A stretch of 64,000 nucleotides of DNA from contig JBKBIP010000001.1 in the NCBI GenBank assembly GCA_046297495.1, positions 225,284 through 289,283 on the forward strand, in the 5' to 3' direction. Positions 29,463-38,140 of the stretch are shown piece by piece. Positions within the stretch are counted from its first letter, which is position 1, and each line of letters begins with the position of its first letter. Origin of the DNA: JBKBIP01 sp046297495 (GTDB taxonomy: Bacteria; Planctomycetota; Planctomycetia; Gemmatales; Gemmataceae). The translations under genes were made by a program, and so were the position numbers. The notes below the pieces were generated by a model. The model ran no database searches. It was not told where the DNA came from and worked only from the letters and a program-made list of their open reading frames with translations.

Positions 29463-29982
29463 CTTAGCGCCCCTTCCAGATACTCTATACGGTCACGGTG
29501 CTCCAATATGACTATAGGAAGGCACAAGCCGTGGTGCATGATGGGTGCCTCCTCTCCGTGTTGACCCCGCGCTGACACGATTCTAAGCAGCCACTCCGCT
29601 AGAGCGGTGCGTGAGTGTGAAGGAAGTGGTTTCCGCCGCCACTTTCACCCTGTTGCTTCTTGCTTGGAATCCCGCCAGGGTATCACACTTGATTTACTAT
29701 ATGGGACGCTTGGGCACAATATCGCTAACCGATTTCTGGATCGAAATCGACAACGAACGGATTGTGCGTGACAGGGATCATTGGTTAGGTCACAATGGGT
29801 GGATCGTCATTATAAGAATCCACTTTGGCAAGTTAGCCGCCCCTTTGACCGCGTTTTTCTCCGTGGTTGGCGGGTCTAGTGCGCCCGACGGCTTCAGGTA
29901 ACTTTTCCGAACGGTCCCCTTGGGAAAGGCCAAGCATTGGTCATCCCTGCTCATCTCAGCCACACTGAAAGGAGATATTTTG
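29463..29982. other. Long divergent intergenic region between the GTPase and SPFH genes
   Basis: This 520-base gap should hold the promoters of both divergent units. A hairpin with arms GTGAAGGAAGTGG and CCACTTTCAC lies at about 29616-29647. No convincing coding frame is seen; a plus-strand frame at 29611-29901 has no family features and is probably chance. Confidence 0.4.
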
Positions 29983-31638
29983 ATGTCATTTCGATATTGG
30001 CTGTTGGCGTTGGCCGTGCTGATACTTGGATTATTGCCAGTGGTTGTCTTTTGGATTGGATGGCAAGTCGCTCGTGTCGAGGTGGAACCGGATACTTTCC
30101 TCGTTGTCACCAACCGTTGGGGCCAGCCGCTCCCCGAAGGTGCCATCGTCGCCCCCGATGGCACCTACAAGGGCATCCAACGCAAGGTGCTGCCGGAAGG
30201 GCAGTACTTTCTCAACCCGCTTTGGTACACCTACGAGCGCCATAACATCCTCAAGGTGCCTGAGAAATACTGCGCCGTCCTCATCCGCAAGGCCGGCACC
30301 GAGATCAGCGCGGAACGCAAGGCTAACGGTGAGTTCCTGGCCCGTGGTCCCATCGATCTGGACGCCAAGCTGGAACCCGGGGAACGGGGCATCGTCGAGC
30401 AAGTCCTCGGTCCAGGAAAGTATCGCATCAACCCTTATGAATACGATTACGAGCTAGTCCAGGCGGTCGAGATCCAGTCGCAGCAAGTAGGAGTCAAAAT
30501 CTTGCGCTGGGGGGAGGAGCCGCCCAAGGACCGCCCCAATCCCTACATCGTCGCCGATGGACAACGGGGCGTGCAACAGACGCTTGTTCCCAGCGGCACG
30601 CACTACATCAATCCCTACGTGGTCGAGATCATCCCCGTGGATCTGCGCGCGCACACCGTCATTTTCGAGGATATTGAATTTCCCTCGAAAGACGGTTTCA
30701 CCATCGAGCCGCGCGTCGAGGTGCGCTACAAGGTGATGCCCGAAAAGGTGTCGGAATTGTTCGTGCTACTGTGCGAGAATGGCGTGCTTTACCAGCACGA
30801 TGAGACGCTGGACGACCAGGGCAAGAACCCCATTTTGCAAAAGATCGTGTTGCCGTTGATTCGTGGCTACGTTCGCATCGAGGGGAGCAAGCACGATGCC
30901 CGCGAGTACATCAGCAAGCCCAAGGACGAGGAAGAGATGCCGAATAATGGCAAAACCTCGAATCCGCGTGAACGTCTGCAAGAAGAGTTGATGGCCAAGG
31001 TGAAGCCGGAGTGCGCTAAGGTCGGGGTGGACCTGGAGTACGTCGCCGTTGGCCAACCGCGGATGAATCGCTCGCTGGAGGAGTTGGCCTCGCAGATCCG
31101 CGAGCGCGAGCAAGCCCGCATCACGCGCAAAACCAACGAGCAAAAAGTGATCCAATTCGAACGCGAGCAAAAGCTCAAGTCCACCGAGGCCTTGGCCCAA
31201 CAGCGTCAACGCATCATCGACGCCAACACCAGCCTGGAACAGGCAAAGATCATCGCTGAGCGGCGCGTGCAGAACGAGAAAGCGAAGCTGGGTGCCGAGC
31301 TGCAGTCAGCGCAAGCTCGCTTGGACGGGGCCAAGAAACGAGCCGAGGCCATCCTCACTCAAGGGAAGGCCGAAGCCAACATCATCATGGCGGAAAACGA
31401 AGCGGTCGTGGCCGAGCTGAAAAAAGCCGTCGATGGCTTCCCCACTCCTGATCATTTCGCTCAATATCATGTGCTGGCCAAGCTGTCGCCGGCCCTGGCG
31501 GAAATCTTCGCCTCTGACACGAGCGAGTTCGCCAAACTCTTCTCGACCTATATGGCCCCCGGTTCACGCAAGATCGAGCTGGCTGGGCCGGTGCCGAGCG
31601 AACCGAAGGTCGCCGAGACTGACTCGGACATCGATTAA
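29983..31638 (+). CDS. SPFH (band 7) protein with triple N-terminal repeat, first of tandem pair
   Basis: A 551-residue membrane-anchored SPFH protein. One hydrophobic anchor (residues 7-29) is followed by three copies of a module with the pattern G-x-PLP ... G-I ... L-x-PG-x-Y-x-x-NP-x-x-YE: about 39-86, 98-158 and 169-216. The SPFH domain follows (about 218-390, with GFTIEPRVEVRYKVMPEKV), then a charged coiled coil (EREQARITRKTNEQKVIQFE, about 390-490) and a short tail. GGAGA nine bases before the ATG at 29983 decides the start. The next gene is a paralogue 55 bases downstream. SPFH proteins form large membrane cages or scaffolds; the partner may be the divergent GTPase (inference). Confidence 0.88.
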   Translation: MSFRYWLLALAVLILGLLPVVVFWIGWQVARVEVEPDTFLVVTNRWGQPLPEGAIVAPDGTYKGIQRKVLPEGQYFLNPLWYTYERHNILKVPEKYCAVLIRKAGTEISAERKANGEFLARGPIDLDAKLEPGERGIVEQVLGPGKYRINPYEYDYELVQAVEIQSQQVGVKILRWGEEPPKDRPNPYIVADGQRGVQQTLVPSGTHYINPYVVEIIPVDLRAHTVIFEDIEFPSKDGFTIEPRVEVRYKVMPEKVSELFVLLCENGVLYQHDETLDDQGKNPILQKIVLPLIRGYVRIEGSKHDAREYISKPKDEEEMPNNGKTSNPRERLQEELMAKVKPECAKVGVDLEYVAVGQPRMNRSLEELASQIREREQARITRKTNEQKVIQFEREQKLKSTEALAQQRQRIIDANTSLEQAKIIAERRVQNEKAKLGAELQSAQARLDGAKKRAEAILTQGKAEANIIMAENEAVVAELKKAVDGFPTPDHFAQYHVLAKLSPALAEIFASDTSEFAKLFSTYMAPGSRKIELAGPVPSEPKVAETDSDID

Positions 31639-31693
31639 CAACGGACATCACACGGACATAATCACTGGACCAACCATCCCATGAGGTGAAAAT

Positions 31694-33277
31694 ATGACGC
31701 TTTCCAATCCAACATCTGAAGGGGGCAAGTCCCGCATTCGCCGTTTCCTGGCCGCTCTGCGTCCCAATCACGCGGGGTTGATCTGCTTTGTCGTGCTGCT
31801 AGTGTTCGTATCGTTGGTGTTTTCGTTTTGGGACAGATTTCTGCATCATGTGCCGTCGGGGCATATGCTGGTGGTCATCTCCAAATGGGGGGAGCCGCTC
31901 CCCGAAGGGCAAGTCCTGGCCCAACCGGGTCAAAAAGGAATTCAAGAGCAAGTACGCGGCGAAGGCTGGCACTTCATCTGGCCGATCCTCTACGAAACCG
32001 AAGTCAAGCCGAACATCGTTGTCCCCAGCGCGAAGATGACCGGCAAAGGCATCGAGCCAGCCAAGGTCGGCATCGTCAAGGCGCTGGGTGGAACGCCGCT
32101 TCCGCCCGGTCAATTCCTGGCCAATAAGGGACAACAGGGGATTTGGCGCGAAATTCTGCTCCCCGGATCGTATCGGCTCAATCCCTATGGTTACGAGGTG
32201 ACGCTCGTGAACATGGTGGAGGTCAAGCCGGGTTACGTCGGCGTCAAGAGACGCAAGCTGGGGGAGGACGGCAAAACCGAATTCGCCACCAAACCGACCG
32301 AGAAAGGCATCATTAAGGATGAAATCCTCCAGCCCGGTCTCTACGCCATCAACACCGAGGAGTATGAAGTCATCCCATGCGAAGTCGGCATTTACCAAAC
32401 GACCTATCACTACTCCAAGAATCCTCAAGAAAACACCGCTTTGGTATTCGACGCCAGCGACAGCAACCGTATCGAGCTGGATTGCACTATCGAATGGGAG
32501 CTGAAGCCCCAGTATTGGCCGGTGTGGCTATCGAAGTTCCGTGGCATGGCTCGGATCGAAAGCACGGTGATCCGGCCCAATGTCAAGAACATCAGCCGCA
32601 ATAAAGGACAAGACTACGGCGCTGAGGATTTTCTCGATGGGACCAAGCGAGAAAAGTTTCAGGCTGGATTCACGCAGGGGCTGGATGATGAGTGCGAGAA
32701 GGACAACGTGATCGTCCGCAACGCCTTCATTCGGAACATCATCATTCCCGACAAGTTCCTCGAGCCGAAGCGGGAGGAACAATTGATCAAGGAAAAGGCC
32801 GTCACCCAAGCCGAGCAGACCCTGACCGCCGAAACGCATAACGACGTCGTCGCGGCCCAACGCGCCATCCAATTCGAGGTCGCCAAGGTGACGGCCACCA
32901 CCGAGCGATTGGTCGCCGCGATTCAGCGGGAAGCCGAGAATATCGGCATCATCACCGACGCCGAAATCGCCAAGATGCAAGACGAATATAGCGCCCAGAT
33001 AGCGATCTTGGAGGCCCAGAACAAGGAGCTGCTAGGCAAGGCCAACGCCGAAGCCACGAAATTGAAGAACACGGCGCGGAGCAGCTTGTACCAGATGAAG
33101 ATGGACGTCTTCGCCAGCGACATCGACGCCTTCCTGCGCTACACCATGACCCAGAACCTCAGCTCCAACATGCGGCTACGGCTGTTCCAGTCGGGACCGG
33201 GAACGCTGTGGACCAACATGGGGAACAAGGACATGAACCTGTTCATGCCCATGCCCAGCGGCTCAACGGGACGGTAA
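31694..33277 (+). CDS. SPFH (band 7) protein with triple N-terminal repeat, second of tandem pair
   Basis: A 527-residue paralogue of the preceding protein with the same plan: basic N terminus, one membrane segment (AGLICFVVLLVFVSLVFSF, residues 27-45), three repeat modules at about 58-103 (GEPLPEGQ ... KGIQEQ), 125-168 (GTPLPPGQ ... LLPGSYRLNPYGYE) and 182-228 (EKGIIKDEILQPGLYAINTE). An SPFH domain follows (about 232-390, SNRIELDCTIEWELKP), then an Ala/Glu-rich coiled coil (ETHNDVVAAQRAIQFEVAKV) to about 475. The two proteins are divergent outside these features, so they may form a hetero-oligomer, as HflK/HflC do. GAGGTG seven bases before the ATG supports the start. Confidence 0.87.
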   Translation: MTLSNPTSEGGKSRIRRFLAALRPNHAGLICFVVLLVFVSLVFSFWDRFLHHVPSGHMLVVISKWGEPLPEGQVLAQPGQKGIQEQVRGEGWHFIWPILYETEVKPNIVVPSAKMTGKGIEPAKVGIVKALGGTPLPPGQFLANKGQQGIWREILLPGSYRLNPYGYEVTLVNMVEVKPGYVGVKRRKLGEDGKTEFATKPTEKGIIKDEILQPGLYAINTEEYEVIPCEVGIYQTTYHYSKNPQENTALVFDASDSNRIELDCTIEWELKPQYWPVWLSKFRGMARIESTVIRPNVKNISRNKGQDYGAEDFLDGTKREKFQAGFTQGLDDECEKDNVIVRNAFIRNIIIPDKFLEPKREEQLIKEKAVTQAEQTLTAETHNDVVAAQRAIQFEVAKVTATTERLVAAIQREAENIGIITDAEIAKMQDEYSAQIAILEAQNKELLGKANAEATKLKNTARSSLYQMKMDVFASDIDAFLRYTMTQNLSSNMRLRLFQSGPGTLWTNMGNKDMNLFMPMPSGSTGR

Positions 33278-33334
33278 GCCATGATCCGGCAAGGCTCGTG
33301 GGGCACGTTGTCAATGTGCCCCATACAGCCCCTT

Positions 33335-33484
33335 AACTCAACTTGTGCAGTTTTTAACCAATTGGGTAAGCGTGATGACGCAACTAGTTATTATATATGC
33401 ATTTACGCCATAGGCACTTATCTGATCATTATTGCTGTAAGTGCTTACACAATAATAAGTTATGAAAACCGCACAAGTTGAGTT
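33335..33484. mobile_element. MITE-like element with 20-bp terminal inverted repeats
   Basis: AACTCAACTTGTGCAGTTTT (33335-33354) and the reverse complement of 33465-33484 match at 19 of 20 positions. The 110-base interior is AT-rich, unlike its surroundings, and holds a smaller inverted repeat (CACTTA...TAAGTG). Both outer flanks read TTA next to the ACTC/GAGT ends, a possible target duplication of two to three bases as made by IS630/Tc1-type elements. No coding capacity. It lies between convergent genes. Confidence 0.65.
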
Positions 33485-33525
33485 TATCCCCTCTTTTCCA
33501 GGATTCGCCTGGCGTGACCATCGCG

Positions 33526-35145
33526 TCACACTGTAATCTCTTCCGGCTTCATATCGGCGTCAGGCACTTCCTTGGCATCGGGATCGAACCAAGCGTCTTG
33601 AAACACAATGCGTTCGCGTTTGCGCATGGCTTGGTTAGCGGTCAAGGCCATGATGGCGTCCGCCATGGCGGCCACGCCGTCACAGTGCGGCTTGGGCCGG
33701 TCTTCCTTGGACGCCCCTTGCTGCCACATGCGGATACAGTAGGCGAAATGTTCCATCTCCTCGCGGTAGCCCTTGCTGACTGGTCCAGCTCCCAGCGCCG
33801 CTCCGCCCGTCACGGCGGCTTGGGCGGCGGCGGGGCCGGTGCTGGCCGACGCATCGAGCGCGGGGGAGCTGCCGCCGCCGCTTGTCACCGAAATGTCCAC
33901 GCGCCGGCCGCCATCGTCCGGCTTGGAGCCGCGCTCCTTCCACAGCATGACTTTGGCTTCCGTCTCCACGACCATCGTGCCGTCGCGGCCCATGACGCAT
34001 TCACCGTAAGGCTCGAAAGCGTTGGTGCTGATGGAGGAATAGGTGACAATGACGATGTCGTTGGGGTCTTTGATCTCCTTGCGCGTCGAGGGATCGACAT
34101 AGTAATTCTTGCCGGGGAACTCGAAAGTGACAAAGACGTGATCCTCGACTTCGCGGTCGTCCTTGTAGAAGAACTTGCCGCCGACGCCAGAGACGGCCAA
34201 GGGGTGGACCTTCCCCAGAAAGATGCTACAAGCGTCCAATTGATGGCTGCCTAGCTCGGCCATCAAACCGCCGCCGGTGCGGTTGTACAAGCGCCAGCGC
34301 ACCAGCTCTTCCATGCTTTTGTAGCCGTGCCGCTGGATCGTGCTTTCCAGGGCCTTGCGATCTTCCTCGGGAACGGCCTTGCTCCAGCTGTCGCCGCGCG
34401 GCGGGGTGTTATTGCGGTGCCACAAGGCGCGGATATGCTTAACATCCCCCAACACGCCGGCTTGGATGACTTCATTGGCATGGGCGTACAACATGCTGTA
34501 GTGCCGTTGATGACCGATGGACAGCACTTTGTCATGCTCGCGGGCGGCTTGGATCATTTGCTTGCACTGGTCGATATTCCAAGCCATGAGCTTTTCGCAC
34601 AAGACGTGCTTGCCTTTTTGCATGGCTTCGATGGCCACCGGCGCGTGCAGGTGCAGTGGCAAGGCGATGACCACGGCTTCGATGTCGGGGTCGTCGAGCA
34701 GCTGGTGGTAATCGTCGTATTGCTTGATCTTGTTTTTGGCGTCGCTGCCATACATGTGATAGAAGCCTTTGCGCGGGCTGTTCGGATTGCGGTGCAGCTC
34801 TCCTTGAAAAATGCGTTTCTGATTGGAAGGGCGGATGTCGCTATAGGCGACGAACTCCAGATAGGCGGGGTTGTGCTCGCCGACCAACACGCCCCCTTCG
34901 TCGCCGGCGCCGATCAGGCCGGCCTTGACCGGCTTGCCGAAGCCGCGCTCGGAATCGTAGCCGAAGTAAGCGGCGGCGCTGAGCGGCAAGGCCACGCCCC
35001 CGGCGGCCAACATCCCCTTCATGAAATCGCGCCGGCTCAGCCCTTTCTGGCGCGCTGCGGCGTCGTCGAGCGCCAGCTGGCCGACCACGCGCTTGAAATT
35101 CCCTTCGCCGATGGCTTGTTCTTCGGGAGTCATGTCGAGTGCCAT
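33526..35145 (-). CDS. Gfo/Idh/MocA-family oxidoreductase, Tat-exported
   Basis: A 539-residue NAD(P)-dependent oxidoreductase-like protein. A 35-residue N-terminal extension precedes a Tat motif and hydrophobic stretch (LSRRDFMKGMLAAGGVALPL). The Rossmann fold follows (VKAGLIGAGDEGG), then YSDIRPSNQKR and GKHVLCEKLMAW, the family's EKP-like catalytic region with Leu in place of Pro. The C-terminal beta-sheet domain is interrupted by an Ala/Gly/Ser-rich stretch (about 400-440). AGGAG nine bases before the ATG at 35145 supports the start. It is the last gene of a probable hdeD-apbE-doxX-oxidoreductase operon. The substrate, probably a sugar or polyol derivative, is unknown. Confidence 0.9.
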   Translation of the reverse strand: MALDMTPEEQAIGEGNFKRVVGQLALDDAAARQKGLSRRDFMKGMLAAGGVALPLSAAAYFGYDSERGFGKPVKAGLIGAGDEGGVLVGEHNPAYLEFVAYSDIRPSNQKRIFQGELHRNPNSPRKGFYHMYGSDAKNKIKQYDDYHQLLDDPDIEAVVIALPLHLHAPVAIEAMQKGKHVLCEKLMAWNIDQCKQMIQAAREHDKVLSIGHQRHYSMLYAHANEVIQAGVLGDVKHIRALWHRNNTPPRGDSWSKAVPEEDRKALESTIQRHGYKSMEELVRWRLYNRTGGGLMAELGSHQLDACSIFLGKVHPLAVSGVGGKFFYKDDREVEDHVFVTFEFPGKNYYVDPSTRKEIKDPNDIVIVTYSSISTNAFEPYGECVMGRDGTMVVETEAKVMLWKERGSKPDDGGRRVDISVTSGGGSSPALDASASTGPAAAQAAVTGGAALGAGPVSKGYREEMEHFAYCIRMWQQGASKEDRPKPHCDGVAAMADAIMALTANQAMRKRERIVFQDAWFDPDAKEVPDADMKPEEITV

Positions 35146-35217
35146 TGGGTAATCTCCTGGCAAGAGTCGAGTGTTTGGAAAATTCGCCGTGAGGGAATAG
35201 GAACTCTATCCCGTAGG

Positions 35218-36336
35218 TCATCGCGCCAGCGCCGGTTCCCGTTCTTCCCGCCGGGTCTCTGGCGCGGCGCGCCGGCGGAACGGATTGAGGAACGGCAACA
35301 GGGCATCCAGCCCCAGCCAGCGGCCGCTGCGGGTCGTGGCCAAGGCCATCAGGGCGAGAAATTCGATGACGTTCTTATTGACGAAGACGTAATGTCCTTC
35401 GGAACGCGGCACTTCCGGCAACCAGGGGAACGGCGGCATGGGCAAGTAGGTCAACACGAGGAAGGCCGCTCCCGCCACGCAAGCGGTTCGTGTCAGCAAA
35501 CCAGCCAACAGCAGTAGGCCAATGATCGTCAAGCCGAAAGCCACCACCACGTCGGCCCGTTCCAAGGGGGTCATCTTCGGAAATTGCGTCAGCTTCGCCT
35601 TGGTGACGGCCCACATGCTCTGCTGAGCGATGGCCAACGGCGGCTGGTCCTGTTGCTCTGGCGTCAAGACATCGCTCAATGCCGCTTGCATCTTCTTGGT
35701 CTGCTTGTCCAGTTCAGTACGCATTTGTCGGCGGAGCAAGTTCGCTTCGTCTTTGAGAGATTGAATCTGGTCAGCCACGGTCAACGCACCAAACGTCTCC
35801 CCCACCGATGATTCCAATTGGCGAATCTCCTTCCATTTGCCTTCGTATTCTTGCGCCATCTCCGGAATGGTGGTTCGCTTCGTGACCTTGTAGGGACCAT
35901 AAGGCGAATCGGTTTCGATTTGAATGGACCATTCGCGGTGGTTCCAATCCTCATTGGTCATCCAATTGACCACCTGGTCTTGTTGCTGTTCAAACTTGGC
36001 TTGGGCTTTCTTTCGTTGATCCGCGTCCAAATCATAGTAGGCGACAAATTGATCAAAATAGGCTTGCCAATCACGTTTCAAAGCCGGAGGGATGCGGGTG
36101 TGCGGGGGCGTTTTGCCGATCTCCTGTCCCGCCGGCACGGGCAGGGGTTTGACCCGTTCCAGCACGGAGTCGCCGGCCTTGTCTCGAAAATAATCAGCGA
36201 AAGGACCACGCGCTTCGCGCAAATACGCCTCGCTGGTCCAAGTTTCGGAGCCAAGCTTATCGATCCCTTCAAACAGGAAGTGCCAGCCGATAGCCAAACG
36301 CAACAGCACGAGAAAAACGCGGGTGGTGACATTCAT
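35218..36336 (-). CDS. DoxX-family membrane protein with large soluble insertion
   Basis: A 372-residue DoxX-like protein. The N-terminal LRLAIGWHFLFEGIDKLGSE is the typical first helix. A long soluble stretch of about 190 residues (roughly 45-235) rich in Lys/Gln/Glu separates it from the remaining helices (VVVAFGLTIIGLLLLAGLLT, CVAGAAFLVLTYLPM, then NKNVIEFLALMALATT). DoxX proteins are small four-helix membrane proteins tied to quinone or thiosulfate redox; the big insertion makes this one about two and a half times the usual size. Its start overlaps the apbE stop by 4 bases, showing tight coupling. A role as redox partner of the exported oxidoreductase is inference. Confidence 0.85.
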   Translation of the reverse strand: MNVTTRVFLVLLRLAIGWHFLFEGIDKLGSETWTSEAYLREARGPFADYFRDKAGDSVLERVKPLPVPAGQEIGKTPPHTRIPPALKRDWQAYFDQFVAYYDLDADQRKKAQAKFEQQQDQVVNWMTNEDWNHREWSIQIETDSPYGPYKVTKRTTIPEMAQEYEGKWKEIRQLESSVGETFGALTVADQIQSLKDEANLLRRQMRTELDKQTKKMQAALSDVLTPEQQDQPPLAIAQQSMWAVTKAKLTQFPKMTPLERADVVVAFGLTIIGLLLLAGLLTRTACVAGAAFLVLTYLPMPPFPWLPEVPRSEGHYVFVNKNVIEFLALMALATTRSGRWLGLDALLPFLNPFRRRAAPETRREEREPALAR

Positions 36337-37385
36337 GGTGAGTAAAGTGAGTCGGTTCCTTTTGGGGATGGTTCCAAGGTGACGGTCGCGGGAGCAAATC
36401 CCAGAATCACGGGGCGGGACGCTTCCGCGGTGGGCAATAAAATAACGCCGATGCCGGGATGAGCGGCGACATACGCCCGCGCCGCTTCCAGACCCAAGAT
36501 GAAAAACGCCGTGGCCAAAGCGTCGGCCTCGGCGGCGGTCGGGGCGACGACGCTGACACTAGCCAGCCCCTCAGCGGGCCAGCCGGTGCGCGGGTCGAGA
36601 ATATGCCCTAACTTCCGGCCATTATATTCCAAATGCTGGAAGGTGGCCGCCGAGGTCGCCAAACCGGCGTCGCGCAACCAGATCGAGGCGAGGCGCCGCT
36701 CCGGCTGCCAGGGATGGCGAATCCCAACCAACCAGCCACGTTCCCCCCCCGGTTCATTTCCTATAGCGTACACGCTGCTATGGCCGCCGTGCAACAGGGC
36801 GGACGATAAATTCCACTTCGTCCGCAAGGTTTCCGCCACCCGATCCAGCGCGTAGCCCTTGCCGATACTGCCGAGGTTGATTTCCAAACCGGGGCGTCGA
36901 AACGACACGCTCCGGCGCGCGGCATCTAATTCGACATGGTTCATGCCGACTCGTTGCCGCACGTCGGCCCGTTCTTCTTCCGTGGGAACACGTCCTTGGC
37001 GGCGGAAAAAGCCCCAACACTTGACCAATGCCCCGGTGGTGATGTCGAACGCGCCGCTGGTTTGTGTCTGCAACCGTTGTGACAGGGCCAGTAAACCGAA
37101 CAAGCGCTCCTCGACGACGACCGGATGGCGGGCCGCCAGGCGATTGAGACGGCTGATTTCGCTGTGTTCGTTGTACACCGTCAGCTGCGCTTCGAGGCGG
37201 TCGATCAAATCCAGAGCATCGTGGGCCATCTCGGCGGCGTGCGGCGTGCCGAAGGGGAAGGCGATCTCGAACTGCGTGGCCATTGCTTGCCGGCGGAAGC
37301 GCACCAGGGCGAAGTCGGCACGCGAGGGGGGCGCGGGTTCACCACTCGCCAATTGGCGCAGATCCAGGAAATCCCGGCGATTCAT
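36333..37385 (-). CDS. apbE: FAD:protein FMN transferase
   Basis: A 350-residue ApbE-family flavin transferase, which covalently links FMN to Thr or Ser of target proteins outside the cytoplasm. The N-terminal block is FRRQAMATQFEIAFPFGTP. Family motifs are INLGSIGKGYALDRVAETLR (FAD-binding region), YNGRKLGHILDPRTGWPAEG and TAAEADALATAFFILG (metal-binding Asp/Ala/Thr region). The start ATG at 37385 has GAGGTG upstream. No classical signal peptide or lipobox is seen; the N-terminal RRDFLDL may be a remnant of Tat-like sequence. It is embedded between hdeD (7-base gap) and doxX (4-base overlap). No obvious flavinylation-target motif was found in the neighbours. Confidence 0.93.
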   Translation of the reverse strand: MNRRDFLDLRQLASGEPAPPSRADFALVRFRRQAMATQFEIAFPFGTPHAAEMAHDALDLIDRLEAQLTVYNEHSEISRLNRLAARHPVVVEERLFGLLALSQRLQTQTSGAFDITTGALVKCWGFFRRQGRVPTEEERADVRQRVGMNHVELDAARRSVSFRRPGLEINLGSIGKGYALDRVAETLRTKWNLSSALLHGGHSSVYAIGNEPGGERGWLVGIRHPWQPERRLASIWLRDAGLATSAATFQHLEYNGRKLGHILDPRTGWPAEGLASVSVVAPTAAEADALATAFFILGLEAARAYVAAHPGIGVILLPTAEASRPVILGFAPATVTLEPSPKGTDSLYSP

Positions 37386-37392
37386 CGGCACC

Positions 37393-37974
37393 TCACAGGG
37401 GCGGGGTTGATTCCTGGTGCCAGCGGCGCAGGCGAAACGCCAACGATAACATCAACGAACCAAACACGATGGAAAAAATCGCCACCGAGAAGGCGATGAA
37501 CAGGGCAATTACGATTCCACCGATCATGGGGAAAACCATCACGAGCAAGCCGAACAGCACGGACAAGACACCGCTGAGGAACAGCCAAAATTCTCCCTGA
37601 ATTTCCTGGCGCAGCTGAAAGGCGGCGACGATTTCAAAAATCCCCGTGACAATCGACCAGGCAGCGATCAGCAAGATGATAGCTAGCTCCGCCGCCGGCA
37701 GCCAGAAAAAGATGATCAAGCCGATGAGGATGCCGCAGACGCCTTCCAGCACCACTGCCCACCAACGCGGCCCCGGCACCTGTCCCAGCGTCACCGCCGC
37801 CAGCGCGAAGACGCCATTCACCAAGGCGAACGCGCCGTAGACAATCACTAACACCGAGAATAGCGCCGTCGGATTCAGGAAACCGAGAATGCCAAAGGTG
37901 ATGCCGAAGATCAGCACCAACGCCCCACGCAGGGCCAACATCCACCAATTTTTCGCTACCGTCCGAATGGACAT
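37393..37974 (-). CDS. HdeD-family (DUF308) membrane protein
   Basis: A 193-residue protein made almost entirely of six membrane helices in two similar halves (LRGALVLIFGITFGILGFL, FSVLVIVYGAFALVNGVFAL, VVLEGVCGILIGLIIFFW, and so on), the hallmark of the HdeD/DUF308 family. E. coli HdeD is linked to acid resistance at high cell density, but the biochemical role is unknown. The short C terminus is basic. It is the first gene of the operon that continues with apbE and doxX, and its upstream region carries a palindrome shared with the divergent gene. Confidence 0.87.
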   Translation of the reverse strand: MSIRTVAKNWWMLALRGALVLIFGITFGILGFLNPTALFSVLVIVYGAFALVNGVFALAAVTLGQVPGPRWWAVVLEGVCGILIGLIIFFWLPAAELAIILLIAAWSIVTGIFEIVAAFQLRQEIQGEFWLFLSGVLSVLFGLLVMVFPMIGGIVIALFIAFSVAIFSIVFGSLMLSLAFRLRRWHQESTPPL

Positions 37975-37991
37975 AAGTATGTTCCCCTATT

Positions 37992-38044
37992 GGTGAGATT
38001 CATCGTTTCGCGTCCCCTCAACGTGCGCGAAACGATGAATCACC
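37992..38044. repeat. Palindrome of dispersed family C in a divergent promoter region
   Basis: GGTGAGATTCATCGTTTCGC (37992-38011) and CGCGAAACGATGAATCACC (38026-38044) are inverted copies with one bulged base, between hdeD (minus) and the lutC-like gene (plus). An exact 21-base copy of the left arm occurs at 51137-51157. It could be an operator or a transcript hairpin. Confidence 0.7.
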
Positions 38045-38140
38045 TATTTCATGAAGCATGAATGCTTTTGTAGCAGGCGACGGGTCTTCTCGCTACATTG
38101 AAAACCAGTGAAGTCTTTCCTCGAAAACGGTATTCCTCCC

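Noticed and set aside
33335..33484. Integron attC-like site: the ends ACTCAAC and GTTGAGT match the RYYYAAC and GTTRRRY core patterns.
   Set aside because: The core patterns are degenerate and easily matched by chance. The perfect 14-bp outer arms, lack of the expected bulged bases, and absence of an integrase or cassette genes favour a MITE-like element.
34327..35517. A 396-codon plus-strand frame.
   Set aside because: It is antisense to the Gfo/Idh/MocA oxidoreductase and runs into the DoxX gene; no domain is seen.
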